Both the position numbers and the translations under genes were made by a program. Shown piece by piece: positions 1 through 7,569 of a DNA stretch of 11,725 nucleotides. Each line of letters begins with the position of its first letter. The stretch's first letter is position 1. The DNA is from an uncultured Anaerolineae bacterium. Lineage in GTDB: Bacteria > Chloroflexota > Anaerolineae > B4-G1 > DUEL01. The notes below the pieces were generated by a model. It searched no databases, was not told the DNA's origin, and saw nothing but the letters and a program-made list of their open reading frames with translations. The stretch is taken from assembly GCA_937942115.1 (NCBI GenBank), contig CALDFY010000082.1, forward strand, positions 1-11,725, given 5' to 3'.

Positions 1-88
1 GGGAGAGGGGAGGGGCCGGGGGAGGGGTGAGGCACCCCTCTCCCAAACGAAGTTTGGGAGAGGGGAGGGGCCGGGGGAGGGGTGAGGC
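1..88. repeat. Tandem G-run repeat with a perfect hairpin between the copies
   Basis: A 33-nt unit at 1-33 recurs exactly at 56-88 (period 55). Each copy holds four runs of four or five G separated by 1-2 nt (7-27 and 62-82), a textbook G-quadruplex pattern. Between them, 35-48 and 52-65 form a perfect 14-bp inverted repeat (CCCCTCTCCCAAAC, loop GAA). The same hairpin recurs at 9763-9793, so this is dispersed intergenic repeat material rather than a gene-specific signal. The left edge is cut by the window start, so further units may lie upstream. No coding sequence is supported here. Confidence 0.85.
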
Positions 89-146
89 CAGCGCGCCGAA
101 AAAGTCAGTGCCATGGGGCTTTTAGCCCCTGGCGTAGGTAATTACC
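35..146 (+). repeat. Left copy of a ~100-bp dispersed repeat, inverted relative to 9695-9793
   Basis: The reverse complement of 9695-9793 aligns along this stretch. Both have the 14-bp CCCCTCTCCCAAAC hairpin, then GGGGTGAGGCCAGCGCGCCG, a variable stretch, the palindrome GGGCTTTTAGCCC, and TGGCG(T/C)AGG(T/C)A(A/G)TTAC. The left copy has about 12 extra bases (a second G-run unit). Similarity outside the exact blocks is about 80 percent by eye. Each copy points towards the start of the gene that follows it (fdhD here, the helicase gene on the other side). No transposase and no target-site duplication were seen. Confidence 0.8.
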
Positions 147-154
147 AGACCTAC
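134..154. promoter_or_regulatory. Palindromic site just upstream of fdhD (possible operator or leader hairpin)
   Basis: GGTAATTACC at 137-146 is a perfect 10-bp palindrome. It is overlapped by an inverted pair, GTAGGT (134-139) and ACCTAC (149-154), 15 bp before the fdhD start. TATAAG (159-164) follows and could be a -10 element, but that would leave almost no leader and no clear -35 box fits. Part of the palindrome belongs to the dispersed repeat, and the repeat's other copy does not keep it intact (AGTTACG). A regulatory role is therefore only a suggestion. Confidence 0.3.
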
Positions 155-168
155 CTGATATAAGAGAA

Positions 169-930
169 ATGAGCACCTACCCCACCGACATCCTGGTCTA
201 CGAAGCGGGCCGCTTCCGGCAGGAAGAGGGCGCCCTGCCGGTGGAGGAAGAGGTCATCCTCACCGTCAACGGGCAGGACGTCGTCGGCCTGATGTGCACG
301 CCGACCCTGCTGGAAGAACTGGCCCTGGGCTTTCTCTACAACGAGGGGCTCATCGGCGGGATGGAAGACGTAGCCAGCGTGCGCGTCTGTGGGAGCCGCC
401 GCTGCGTGGATGTGTGGCTCCATCGGGACGTGGAAATCCCCGCCCTGCGCACGCTGACCTCCGGCTGCGGCGGCGGGACGACCTTTGAGGACCTGTGGGA
501 GGCCCGCCCGCCGCTGGAAAGCCCCCTCACCGTGGCCCCGATCCAGGTGGTCCGGCTGATGCGCCGCCTTCAGGAGGCGGCCGTCCTCTATCGCCGGACG
601 CGCGGCGTGCACACCTCCGCCCTGGCCGAAGGGGAGGACCTGCTGTGCGTGGCGGAGGACGTGGGCCGCCACAACACGGTGGACAAATTGGCCGGCCTCT
701 GCCTGCGGCAGGGCCGTCCCATGCGGGACCGCATCCTCCTCACCACCGGACGGGTCAGTTCGGAGATGCTGGTGAAGGCCGCCCGGATGGGCACGCCGGT
801 GGTGATTTCCCTCTCGTCCCCCACCTCCCTTTCAGCCGAACTGGCCCGCCTCTGGAACATCACCCTCATCGGCTATGCGCGGGGAGAACGGTTTCGCGTC
901 TATGCCGGCGCCGGCCGGCTGGAAGGATGA
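169..930 (+). CDS. fdhD: Formate dehydrogenase accessory sulfurtransferase FdhD
   Basis: This 253-aa protein is full length for FdhD. The family carries sulfur from the cysteine desulfurase IscS to the bis-MGD molybdenum or tungsten cofactor of formate dehydrogenase in the cytoplasm, a step needed for enzyme activity. Family hallmarks are visible: the N-terminal EEVILTVNGQDV strand and LALGFLYNEGLI (about 51-62), the cysteine loop TSGCGGG (97-103), EDVGRHNTVDK (163-173), TTGRVSSEMLVKAA (192-205) and the C-terminal GYARGERFRVY (235-245). Escherichia coli FdhD has two cysteines in a CxxC loop. Here only Cys100 remains and the second position is glycine, so one-cysteine chemistry is implied. The ATG at 169 gives the expected N-terminus, but the ribosome site is weak (AAGAGAA directly before it). 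No formate dehydrogenase gene is in the window, and repeats directly upstream argue against co-transcription with one. The stop lies 23 bp from the stop of the convergent protein A gene, with no obvious terminator between. Confidence 0.95.
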   Translation: MSTYPTDILVYEAGRFRQEEGALPVEEEVILTVNGQDVVGLMCTPTLLEELALGFLYNEGLIGGMEDVASVRVCGSRRCVDVWLHRDVEIPALRTLTSGCGGGTTFEDLWEARPPLESPLTVAPIQVVRLMRRLQEAAVLYRRTRGVHTSALAEGEDLLCVAEDVGRHNTVDKLAGLCLRQGRPMRDRILLTTGRVSSEMLVKAARMGTPVVISLSSPTSLSAELARLWNITLIGYARGERFRVYAGAGRLEG

Positions 931-953
931 ATGACAGGAGTTACCCGGGCACC

Positions 954-3278
954 TCACGATTTCCGGAGCCCCGCCCGAACCCGCACGCCGAAGCGGGCCA
1001 GAACCTCCTTCACCTCGTTCAGTTTCTCCGTCGGGATGATGGCCAGCGCCCGGTCTCCCGCCGGGAAAGGGGTCAGATACGCCCGCAACTGGGGATGTTG
1101 CCGCAATTCCTCCAGGGCTGTCAGGTCCTGGAACTCTATCAGCGTCAGGGTCTCTGCGGCGGCATGCCCGTAGTAGCCTCCCCACGCCTTGATCCGTTCG
1201 GCCAGGCTATCGGGGAACGGGCCCCGGTGGAGGCGGCGCAATTCGTCCAGTATCCGGAGTACCCGGCCCCTCTCTCCGCCGGCCCGCCGGACCGATTCGG
1301 GCGTCAGCCGCCACTCTCCGCCGGCCGTCTCTTCGGCCAGGCGGGAGAGGCGCTCGCGCAGGAACAGGCTGGGAACGGCGTGGACGGGGCGAATCGTCCC
1401 GTCCGGCCCGATGATGACGCTGTGGTCGGCCGATTCCGGTCGCGCGTCGGAAACGGCCGGGAAAAGCCCCCGGCCGACCAGTTCGGATACGAGGGAGGGC
1501 ACATGGCCGCTCCGGATCAACGCCACTTCCGGGGAGACCGGCCGGGCCAGATGCCGGCCGAGGTCCGGATCGTCCATCAGGGACGCCAGCAGGCCGGCAT
1601 CGGCCGCCTGGAGGAGGCTGACCCCGGTGCGAAAGACGATGCGCTCGTGGGAGGCCCCCCATTCTTCCAGCGAACGGCGCACATTCTGTGGCAGTTCGGT
1701 GGCGCTGTTTTGACTCAGAATCCGGAGCACGTCGGCCACCTCTATGCCCAGTTGCTGCGCCCGGTAGACCGATTCCCGGGAAAGCCGGTATTCAAACGCG
1801 CCCCGGTCCGCTTGCTGACGCTCGGCGAACAGGTCCAGTTGGGCCAGCAGTGCCAGGCTCACCGGCCCGATAGCCACCACCTGGAAGTTGGGCTGGACAA
1901 TGAGTCTGCCGGTATCCTCCCCCTCCCCGGTTGGCTCCCCGGACGACAGGCCCAGCAGGGCCTGGCCCAGCCGGGTCAGGCGGAACCCTCGCAGCGTGTT
2001 CCCGTCGTAGCCCAGGTCCACCATTCCTATCTGGTGCAGGAAACCGGTCAGGCATTGTTCTACAAAGCGAGCCTCCAGTTTCTCCATAATGTCCAGCAAT
2101 TCTTTGCAATCGCCGTAGAAACTGCCGGAGGGACTGTAGTACCAGCCGTACCCGCGGTTCTCAATCCGGCTACGTTCGGGGAACAGGAAATCCGGGTTGC
2201 GCGCCCGGATTTCCTCCAGGAGCGTTTCCGGATCCACCCACCCGCCGGGGGAAAAGGTTTTCAACGCCGCCAGCAGTGACTGGCGGGCTTGGACGTAGCG
2301 CGGCTGGTAGCGGTCGGCCTCACTGCCCAACCCCTCCGACCCGCTCAATCGGGACCAGGCCTCCAGGCAGGCGCGCGCCTGCTCGGTGAGCGGCCGGCTC
2401 CAGAACTCGGGCACCTCCCGGGGGTCTTTCCCGACCGGGCGCAGGTAGCCCTTTTCGGCCTGGACCAGTCCCAATTTTTCCAGCAACCGGCGCAGCAGGT
2501 AGAGCCGCCCCGTCTCATCCTCCCGCCGGGCGTTTTGCAGGAGAGGGTCAGGCACCAGCAGGACCTGATTGATGGCCTTGAGTCCGTTCTTGCTCACGTG
2601 GCCGCTCTGGACCAGCATCACATCGTGGCGGCGCAGAAAGTCCCAGTAGAGGTAGAGGTCGCGCAACAAGAGGGTCTGTGTGCCCGTCTCTACCCGGGAC
2701 AGCTCCTGCGAAGGGGGAGCGGCCGGCAGGGGTTCCGGCTCCGGCAGGTAGCGCCGGACGATTTCGGGGACGTACAGAGTCCTGCCGGGGTGGAATCGCA
2801 GTTTATAGGGGGTGTTGCCCGACGTCAGGGGGGCATCCCGGCTGAACACCAGCCCATAATAGGTCAGGCGGGCGATGATGTCCTCAAAGATCAGCGAATC
2901 CCGATGGTCGGGATGGCCGACATATCCCCTGGCATAGAGGGTATCGGAGTCGTAGGCATACCGGAGAGGGCCGGATGGTTCTGGGGCCTCGGTGGCCAGG
3001 CCGGCGCGCAGAAGTTCGCGCTGAAAGGCGCGGGTGGCCACCTCCCCTCCGCGCAGCAGTAGGCGGTTCAACACGGCCCGTTCTCGCTCGTCCAGCCGCT
3101 CCCACGAGGCCTGCACCCGCTCCCGGGTGAAGAATTCGGCCCGTATTCGGGCAAACAGTTGCTCCTTGGTCAGTTTCCTGCCCTGCGGATCCCGGACGTT
3201 CAGGCCGGCGGCTTCGGCCATTTTGAGCAATGTAGCCGAGTGATAGTCATTCAGGATGGCATCAATCTCGTCGGGCAT
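954..3278 (-). CDS. Helicase-associated protein A with two tandem XPB N-terminal-like modules
   Basis: A 774-aa cytoplasmic protein with no helicase motifs of its own. Numbering from the ATG at 3278, it has a SAP-like/winged-helix N-terminus (about 10-74, including SWERLDERERAVL), a long middle region, a segment with GGWVDPETLLEEIRARNPDF (about 345-364) and FRLTRLGQALLG (432-443). Two Helicase_C_3-type modules follow. The first is about 459-610, beginning LIVQPNFQVVAIGP with YRLSRESVYRAQQLG after it. The second is about 620-769, with VIIGPDGTIRPV, WRLTPESVRRAGG and a final AIIPTEKLNEVKEVLARFG. Proteins B and C share the layout, and the modules match the N-terminus of the XPB protein in the same block. 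A TTG at 3332 would add 18 residues, but AGGAGG lies too far from it. The ATG is preceded by GTGGGAG and sits inside the end of gene B, a 17-nt overlap that suggests translational coupling. The inferred role is an XPB partner or DNA-binding scaffold. The exact function is unknown. Confidence 0.88.
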   Translation of the reverse strand: MPDEIDAILNDYHSATLLKMAEAAGLNVRDPQGRKLTKEQLFARIRAEFFTRERVQASWERLDERERAVLNRLLLRGGEVATRAFQRELLRAGLATEAPEPSGPLRYAYDSDTLYARGYVGHPDHRDSLIFEDIIARLTYYGLVFSRDAPLTSGNTPYKLRFHPGRTLYVPEIVRRYLPEPEPLPAAPPSQELSRVETGTQTLLLRDLYLYWDFLRRHDVMLVQSGHVSKNGLKAINQVLLVPDPLLQNARREDETGRLYLLRRLLEKLGLVQAEKGYLRPVGKDPREVPEFWSRPLTEQARACLEAWSRLSGSEGLGSEADRYQPRYVQARQSLLAALKTFSPGGWVDPETLLEEIRARNPDFLFPERSRIENRGYGWYYSPSGSFYGDCKELLDIMEKLEARFVEQCLTGFLHQIGMVDLGYDGNTLRGFRLTRLGQALLGLSSGEPTGEGEDTGRLIVQPNFQVVAIGPVSLALLAQLDLFAERQQADRGAFEYRLSRESVYRAQQLGIEVADVLRILSQNSATELPQNVRRSLEEWGASHERIVFRTGVSLLQAADAGLLASLMDDPDLGRHLARPVSPEVALIRSGHVPSLVSELVGRGLFPAVSDARPESADHSVIIGPDGTIRPVHAVPSLFLRERLSRLAEETAGGEWRLTPESVRRAGGERGRVLRILDELRRLHRGPFPDSLAERIKAWGGYYGHAAAETLTLIEFQDLTALEELRQHPQLRAYLTPFPAGDRALAIIPTEKLNEVKEVLARFGVRVRAGLRKS

Positions 3279-5592
3279 CTCCCACTTCGTCCGTTTGCTT
3301 GGGGGTGTAGCCGGCCGCTTCCAGTTCGGCAATCAGCGGTGCGACGGCCTCCTGAGGAATGACCACCAGCCGGGGGGCGATTTCGGCGATGAGGTGTTCG
3401 GATAGGGAGGTAACGGCCTTCATCTCCGCCAGCGCGTAGTCGTCGCCGAATTCTATGACGGTCAGGTTCTCGTAGATACGGACCCGGCCGTATGCCTCCC
3501 ACCACCCGGTCAGCAGGCCCCGGATGTCCTCCGGCATGGGGACGGGCATCCATTTCCCCCAGCCGTCCAGGATTTCGGAAAGGGTGACGCCGGCCTCAAA
3601 CGCTTTGTACACCGCATGGGGGTCCAGCCGGTAGACGAAAAGGTCGGCGGTGGCCGTTTCCAGCCGAGCAATCTGGTCCAGCAAGCTATGGGCCGAAGCG
3701 GGGATGGCAGAGGGGCGAACGCGAATGGCGGAGTGTTCCGTCCTCACCGCATCCTCCGGCGGCATCGGCCGGACAGAAGGAGCGGCAGGCCGGGGCGCGG
3801 TCGGCACCTCTACCCGGTCCCAGTAGAGGTCGGCCAGATTGTGCAGGCGAAAGGCGACGAGGTTGCCGTCACGCCCCATCAGGTCCGCCAGTCCCAACCA
3901 GTAGAGGGGTCCGGTGATGAGGGCGTGGATGAAGTTGCCCTGGGCCAGTTGCCAGTGCCTTTCGTCTGCCGGGCTGAGGGGGGTTTCGCTGTCGGCCTCG
4001 GTCAGGAACCAGCCTCCCGCGCCCGGAGAGTACCGGTAGGTCTGCCACACCGTCTGGTCAAACCGGGGCCAGAGGATGCGCATCAGGCGGAGCAGGTCCT
4101 CCAGCATCACCCACTGGCCGTCGGGGAGGGAAGCCAGCGCCCGGAGCACCAGATGGCGGAACCGGACCAGGTCGCCGGAGAGCCGGGCGGGGGTGAGGTA
4201 GGAATGGCTGGCGATGCGTCGGAGGCGCAGCGGAGGGGCCGGCCGACGGCGCAGGAGGAGCCACAATTCGCTCCAGTTGGACATCTGGAAGTACGTTCGG
4301 ACCAGGATGGCCTGTCGGGTCGCCTCGTCCTGGCTCAGGAATCGCGCCTTTACCTCCGGCCAGACGGTCACCGGACTGCCGGGCTGGAAGACGCCTGCCG
4401 CCACCAAGAGGGAGAAGATGAACTCCAGGCGCTCCTCCCCTCCGGCCACGGGGGCCAGCCGCTGGACCGTTTCGTCCGGCAGGGTGTAGCGAGGGGGCGG
4501 GACGGTCAGGAGGAGGCCCGAGGGCGACGAGAGTTTCCCGCTCTTCCGGGCCTGCAGAAGTTCATCGGGGTCGTAATCCCACCCCTCCAGGAGCGGGTAA
4601 AACTTTTCCAGGCGAGGGCGCGGCATGGGCGGGCGCAGCGGAGAGGGGAAGTGCTCCAGCATCTCAATGACCTGGACGGCGGAGCGAGTCAGTTCGGATG
4701 GGTCGCCCCATTGGAGTTCATCGGCCGACCCGTCCGAAGGCTCGGCGGACGCCGGGATGACCGATGCCAGGAGGGGAGGGAGGCGCCGGACAATCGGCCG
4801 GGGGACAAAGCCGATGGGGCGGATGTGGTCTGTCAGGAGGCCACCGGGCAGGGCCAACCCGATGTCGCAGAGATGGTTCACGTAGGTCTCAATCTTTTTG
4901 TAGCCCCTGAGTTCTCCCCATGCCCGGGCCACCCGTCCCACATCATCCACCTGCACGCCAGGCTCTTCGCCCAGAAGGACCAGGGCGCGCAGCACCCTCC
5001 GGTGCTCCTCGCCCAGGCCCTGGAAGGCCTGGAGGACCTCTTCGGGGTCGGTGATCCGTTCGGCGATTTGCCCGACGACCGCGGCCTTCTGGGTTCCCCT
5101 GACTTTCCAGCCGCGCTGACCGGCCATCTGGCGCAGGGTCTGAAGCGAGAGCCGCTCCAGCCATTGGGTCAGTTGCCGGTCTTCGGCGCGCTGACGGTCC
5201 GCACAGGAACCGGTCATCCAGAAGGGGAGGGTGGCAGGCCGCTGCGTGGGCGGCGGCTCCACGGGTGTGACCTCCAGGGGGGAATCGCCGGAGGGCGCCG
5301 GTTCCTGGACGACGAAGGATTGGGGGGACTGAATCCATTTGAGCAGGACGGCGCCGATGTGCTTGCAGTATCCTCCCCAATTGTAAGGGCAGGTACAGCG
5401 GGCGTAGATACCGTCCGGCTCCACGTCAATTTCCACCTCGTAGAGCAGCGAGCCCTGCACAGAGGCGGTGAGGGTCTTGCCGGAGCGAACGGGGTTCAGC
5501 ACCCGATGGATATATTCCCGGGCCCTGTGCAGGCTTTTTTCTCTCAACAGGTTCCGGAAGTCGGCTTCGGTCAGGGTTTCCAGGGTCGGCAT
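3262..5592 (-). CDS. SWIM zinc-finger, helicase-associated protein B
   Basis: A 776-aa protein. Residues 1-90 carry a SWIM zinc finger, CxCx7CxH, with Cys66, Cys68, Cys76 and His78. This fold is often attached to SWI2/SNF2 ATPases and is thought to bind DNA or protein. A proline-rich linker (about 97-123) leads to a SAP-like segment (143-190) and a winged-helix-like stretch. The paralogous middle block follows (about 480-512, including DGQWVMLEDLLRLMRILWP, and FRLHNLADLYW at 581-591). The C-terminus (about 620-767) is an XPB N-terminal-like module with VYRLDPHAVYKAFEAG and a closing LVVIPQEAVAPLIAELEAAGY. No Walker motifs or nuclease motifs were seen. The ATG at 5592 is the only reasonable start, because a TGA lies in frame upstream with no ATG, GTG or TTG between. 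However, no Shine-Dalgarno sequence precedes it, so initiation may be leaderless or weak. It overlaps gene A by 17 nt and is separated from gene C by 126 bp. The inferred role is a zinc-binding subunit of the XPB complex. Confidence 0.88.
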   Translation of the reverse strand: MPTLETLTEADFRNLLREKSLHRAREYIHRVLNPVRSGKTLTASVQGSLLYEVEIDVEPDGIYARCTCPYNWGGYCKHIGAVLLKWIQSPQSFVVQEPAPSGDSPLEVTPVEPPPTQRPATLPFWMTGSCADRQRAEDRQLTQWLERLSLQTLRQMAGQRGWKVRGTQKAAVVGQIAERITDPEEVLQAFQGLGEEHRRVLRALVLLGEEPGVQVDDVGRVARAWGELRGYKKIETYVNHLCDIGLALPGGLLTDHIRPIGFVPRPIVRRLPPLLASVIPASAEPSDGSADELQWGDPSELTRSAVQVIEMLEHFPSPLRPPMPRPRLEKFYPLLEGWDYDPDELLQARKSGKLSSPSGLLLTVPPPRYTLPDETVQRLAPVAGGEERLEFIFSLLVAAGVFQPGSPVTVWPEVKARFLSQDEATRQAILVRTYFQMSNWSELWLLLRRRPAPPLRLRRIASHSYLTPARLSGDLVRFRHLVLRALASLPDGQWVMLEDLLRLMRILWPRFDQTVWQTYRYSPGAGGWFLTEADSETPLSPADERHWQLAQGNFIHALITGPLYWLGLADLMGRDGNLVAFRLHNLADLYWDRVEVPTAPRPAAPSVRPMPPEDAVRTEHSAIRVRPSAIPASAHSLLDQIARLETATADLFVYRLDPHAVYKAFEAGVTLSEILDGWGKWMPVPMPEDIRGLLTGWWEAYGRVRIYENLTVIEFGDDYALAEMKAVTSLSEHLIAEIAPRLVVIPQEAVAPLIAELEAAGYTPKQTDEVGDARRD

Positions 5593-5718
5593 ATTTTCAA
5601 TGGGTGTATCCGGTAATTCGGTTCACTTCTGGGCGGCGACCCGACCTCCACAGATCCTCAAGTGAACCTGATGGGACGAGGAGAGGGGTGAGGGCAGGAA
5701 GTCCGCCGGCAAAAAGGG
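5593..5718. other. 126-bp gap inside the helicase operon with a 9-bp inverted repeat and G-run repeat remnant
   Basis: This is the only sizeable gap in the minus-strand block. GGTTCACTT (5620-5628) and AAGTGAACC (5660-5668) form a perfect inverted repeat around a 31-nt loop that is itself GC-rich. At 5678-5694 there is a fragment of the GGAGAGGGGTGAGGG text also seen at 1-88 and, inverted, at 9757-9793. No ribosome site precedes gene B at the end of the gap. A short minus-strand frame through the inverted repeat reads LEDLWRSGRRPEVNRITGYTH then stop, and could be a decayed C-terminus, but it is too short to call. No clear terminator tail or promoter boxes were recognised. Confidence 0.6.
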
Positions 5719-7548
5719 TCACCGATGATGAGCCATCCCGATGACGGCATATCCCAGTTTGTGAAGGGCGCGGCGGAAAGCGCTCTCGGCGTCTGCCGGA
5801 ACCACGATGTACCGCTCTCCGGCCAGCATGCAGAGCGACCGCAGTTCGCTGTCGTTGACCACCAGTTGCGCCAGCGCGGCGTCCTGCGCTTCAATCAACC
5901 AGGCCGGGCCCCGGTCCACCAGCCGCGAGGCCCGCTCGGCCATCTCCTGGAAGAAGACCTCCACGTTGTCCGGCAGAAGGCCCCCGGCCTTTGCTCTCAG
6001 GAAGGCCTGGACATCGGCGACCGAATAGCCCTCTTCCACCGCCTCCAGCAGCCGCATCGGCCGGATACGCCAGACGACATCGGACATCCGCTCGGTGAAC
6101 CGTTCCAGGAACAGCACGTCTCCCGGGGGAAGGGGGGCCGTTGCCACCACGTCCAGGTTGGGAAGCACCCTCAAGGTCTGGGGCCCGGTGGGTAGCGAGG
6201 GGACGTACTCCTCCGTGAGCCCCAGGCACCAGGCACCCAAGCCGTTGATGCGGATATACATCAGGCCATCGTAGCGGCTCAGGCAATCCAGCCCGTCTGC
6301 CCCCCACAGGTTGTGGTAATCCCTCCGGGCCCCCGAGGGATGGATGTAGGCGACGTCAATGATGCCCATTGTCGCCGCGTATTCAAAGAGAAAAGCCATC
6401 ATATATCGCCCCTGCAGGATGTGCCATCCGCTGAAACCCGAGTAGCCCAGGCTTCCGTAGTGCGGGTCTTCAATGTAGAGGTGCCACGGGTCGCGGGCCA
6501 CCTCAAAGGTGAAGCCGGAGGCGCGCATGAACCGGGAGAACTCGTCAAAAGAGATCCATTTGTGGGGCGGGCAGGCGGCCAGGGCCTTGACAATCGCCTG
6601 TCGTCTGGGGGCCACCGCCGTCACTGCCCGCCTGCTTCTTTGTCCCTTGATCGCGTGGACGCGGTTGAATTCGTCCAGGAGCGTGCTCTTCAGCCAGCGG
6701 TCCCAGGCCCGGCGGATCACCTCCTGCGGGGGTGAGGCGAGCGCTTTCTTGCCGGCCGGGGTCAGTTGCAGTTTGGTCCCGGATGGGGTCGCCAGGCCCG
6801 CGCTCTGCAGGATCAGCGGCCAGGCGAAGGCCCGGATCGGCCCTGGGGCTGTCTGCCATCCGTCCGTCTCCTCGTCCAGCGGATAGAAGTCCCCTCCTTC
6901 CAGAACGTTCGCGATGGCCCGCGCGCTTGCCGCCGTCACCTGTTTCGTCTTATCGCTCACCCGGACTTTGCCAGCCTCTATCAGGCGCAGGACGGCGTGG
7001 ACGTCGTGGAGGGCCATCCGCTCGGTTTCGCAACGGGTCAGAGGAATTTCCGTGTATTTTTCGCGCCGACCGGCACTGGTATACAGGTATTCCTTCTGGA
7101 TCACCGTGGCCGGCAATTCGTCCCCGGTGTGGAGTTCCGCCGCGCTCGGCGGCGGCACAAAGGATTTGAGCCGGGCCGCCAGATCAGGGGGGATGATGCC
7201 GTTGTAGAGGAACAGCCAGAGCAGAGAAGGCTCCTCCGGTTCGCCGTAGGGGCTGATCCGGCCCCAGTCCGGGCTTCTGCCGTACTTGGCCTGAAACATC
7301 GCCCCGTCTAACCGGTGGAGAGGGGAATGGAGGGCCTCGGCGACGGCCGCCTTCTGCAGCGGATCCAGCCGCTCCCAAATCCCTCGCAGACGGTCGGGGT
7401 CTTCCAGTTCCCGCCGGATGAGGGCCACCAGGTCACCTTTTCGGGTGGGGAGCCCGGATGCCAGAAGCCCGGCCAGTTTTTTGAGGGTGGGGACCGTGTA
7501 GGCGTTCAAATACTCGTCCAGTGTTCCGGGTTCACCGTATTCCGTCAT
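5719..7548 (-). CDS. Helicase-associated protein C (XPB N-terminal-like module)
   Basis: A 609-aa protein and the shortest of the three paralogues. The N-terminus (10-75) is a SAP-like/winged-helix unit, with TLKKLAGLLASGL, then KGDLVALIRRELEDPDRL and IWERLDPLQKAAVA, closely parallel to protein A. The middle has HKWISFDEFSRFMRASGF (about 329-346), a Trp/Tyr-rich stretch and IRINGLGAWCLG (432-443). The C-terminal module (about 457-605) starts LRVLPNLDVVATAPLPPG, continues WRIRPMRLLEAVEEGYSVADV and ends YIVVPADAESAFRRALHKLGY, as in the XPB N-terminus. There are no ATPase or nuclease motifs and no signal peptide. The ATG at 7548 has a good ribosome site (AGGAG, 8 nt upstream) in the 21-bp space after the helicase stop, so the two genes are almost certainly co-transcribed. 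The name 'helicase-associated' rests on this domain and on context. The biochemical role is unknown. Confidence 0.88.
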   Translation of the reverse strand: MTEYGEPGTLDEYLNAYTVPTLKKLAGLLASGLPTRKGDLVALIRRELEDPDRLRGIWERLDPLQKAAVAEALHSPLHRLDGAMFQAKYGRSPDWGRISPYGEPEEPSLLWLFLYNGIIPPDLAARLKSFVPPPSAAELHTGDELPATVIQKEYLYTSAGRREKYTEIPLTRCETERMALHDVHAVLRLIEAGKVRVSDKTKQVTAASARAIANVLEGGDFYPLDEETDGWQTAPGPIRAFAWPLILQSAGLATPSGTKLQLTPAGKKALASPPQEVIRRAWDRWLKSTLLDEFNRVHAIKGQRSRRAVTAVAPRRQAIVKALAACPPHKWISFDEFSRFMRASGFTFEVARDPWHLYIEDPHYGSLGYSGFSGWHILQGRYMMAFLFEYAATMGIIDVAYIHPSGARRDYHNLWGADGLDCLSRYDGLMYIRINGLGAWCLGLTEEYVPSLPTGPQTLRVLPNLDVVATAPLPPGDVLFLERFTERMSDVVWRIRPMRLLEAVEEGYSVADVQAFLRAKAGGLLPDNVEVFFQEMAERASRLVDRGPAWLIEAQDAALAQLVVNDSELRSLCMLAGERYIVVPADAESAFRRALHKLGYAVIGMAHHR

Positions 7549-7556
7549 TCACCCTT

Positions 7557-7561
7557 CTCCT
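7557..7561 (-). promoter_or_regulatory. Ribosome binding site of protein C
   Basis: AGGAG on the minus strand with an 8-nt spacer to the ATG at 7548. It lies in the 21-bp space between the helicase stop (7570-7572, TAG) and the protein C start. It fixes the start and supports a single transcript for the two genes. It is the best ribosome site in the minus-strand block. Confidence 0.75.
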
Positions 7562-7569
7562 GTGCTCGG

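Noticed and set aside
1..88. CRISPR array suggested by direct repeats
   Set aside because: There are only two copies, 55 bp apart, the spacer is a hairpin shared with another locus, and no cas genes are present.
115..129. GGGGCT-TTT-AGCCCC hairpin as a terminator
   Set aside because: No T-run follows, and the palindrome is part of the dispersed repeat found again at 9711-9724.
495..2279. Long open frame of 594 codons on the plus strand overlapping fdhD and antisense to protein A
   Set aside because: It is rich in Pro, Arg, Gly and Gln with no domain pattern, and overlaps two convincing genes. High GC content makes long antisense frames common.
3279..3332. TTG start at 3332 adding 18 residues to protein A
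   Set aside because: The nearest AGGAGG is about 16 nt away, too far. The added residues are basic and unlike the paralogues, and the ATG at 3278 gives a typical coupled overlap.
3616..5616. Open frame of 666 codons antisense to protein B
   Set aside because: Low-complexity GC-rich composition and no recognisable family, whereas the minus-strand frame has a SWIM finger and paralogues next door.
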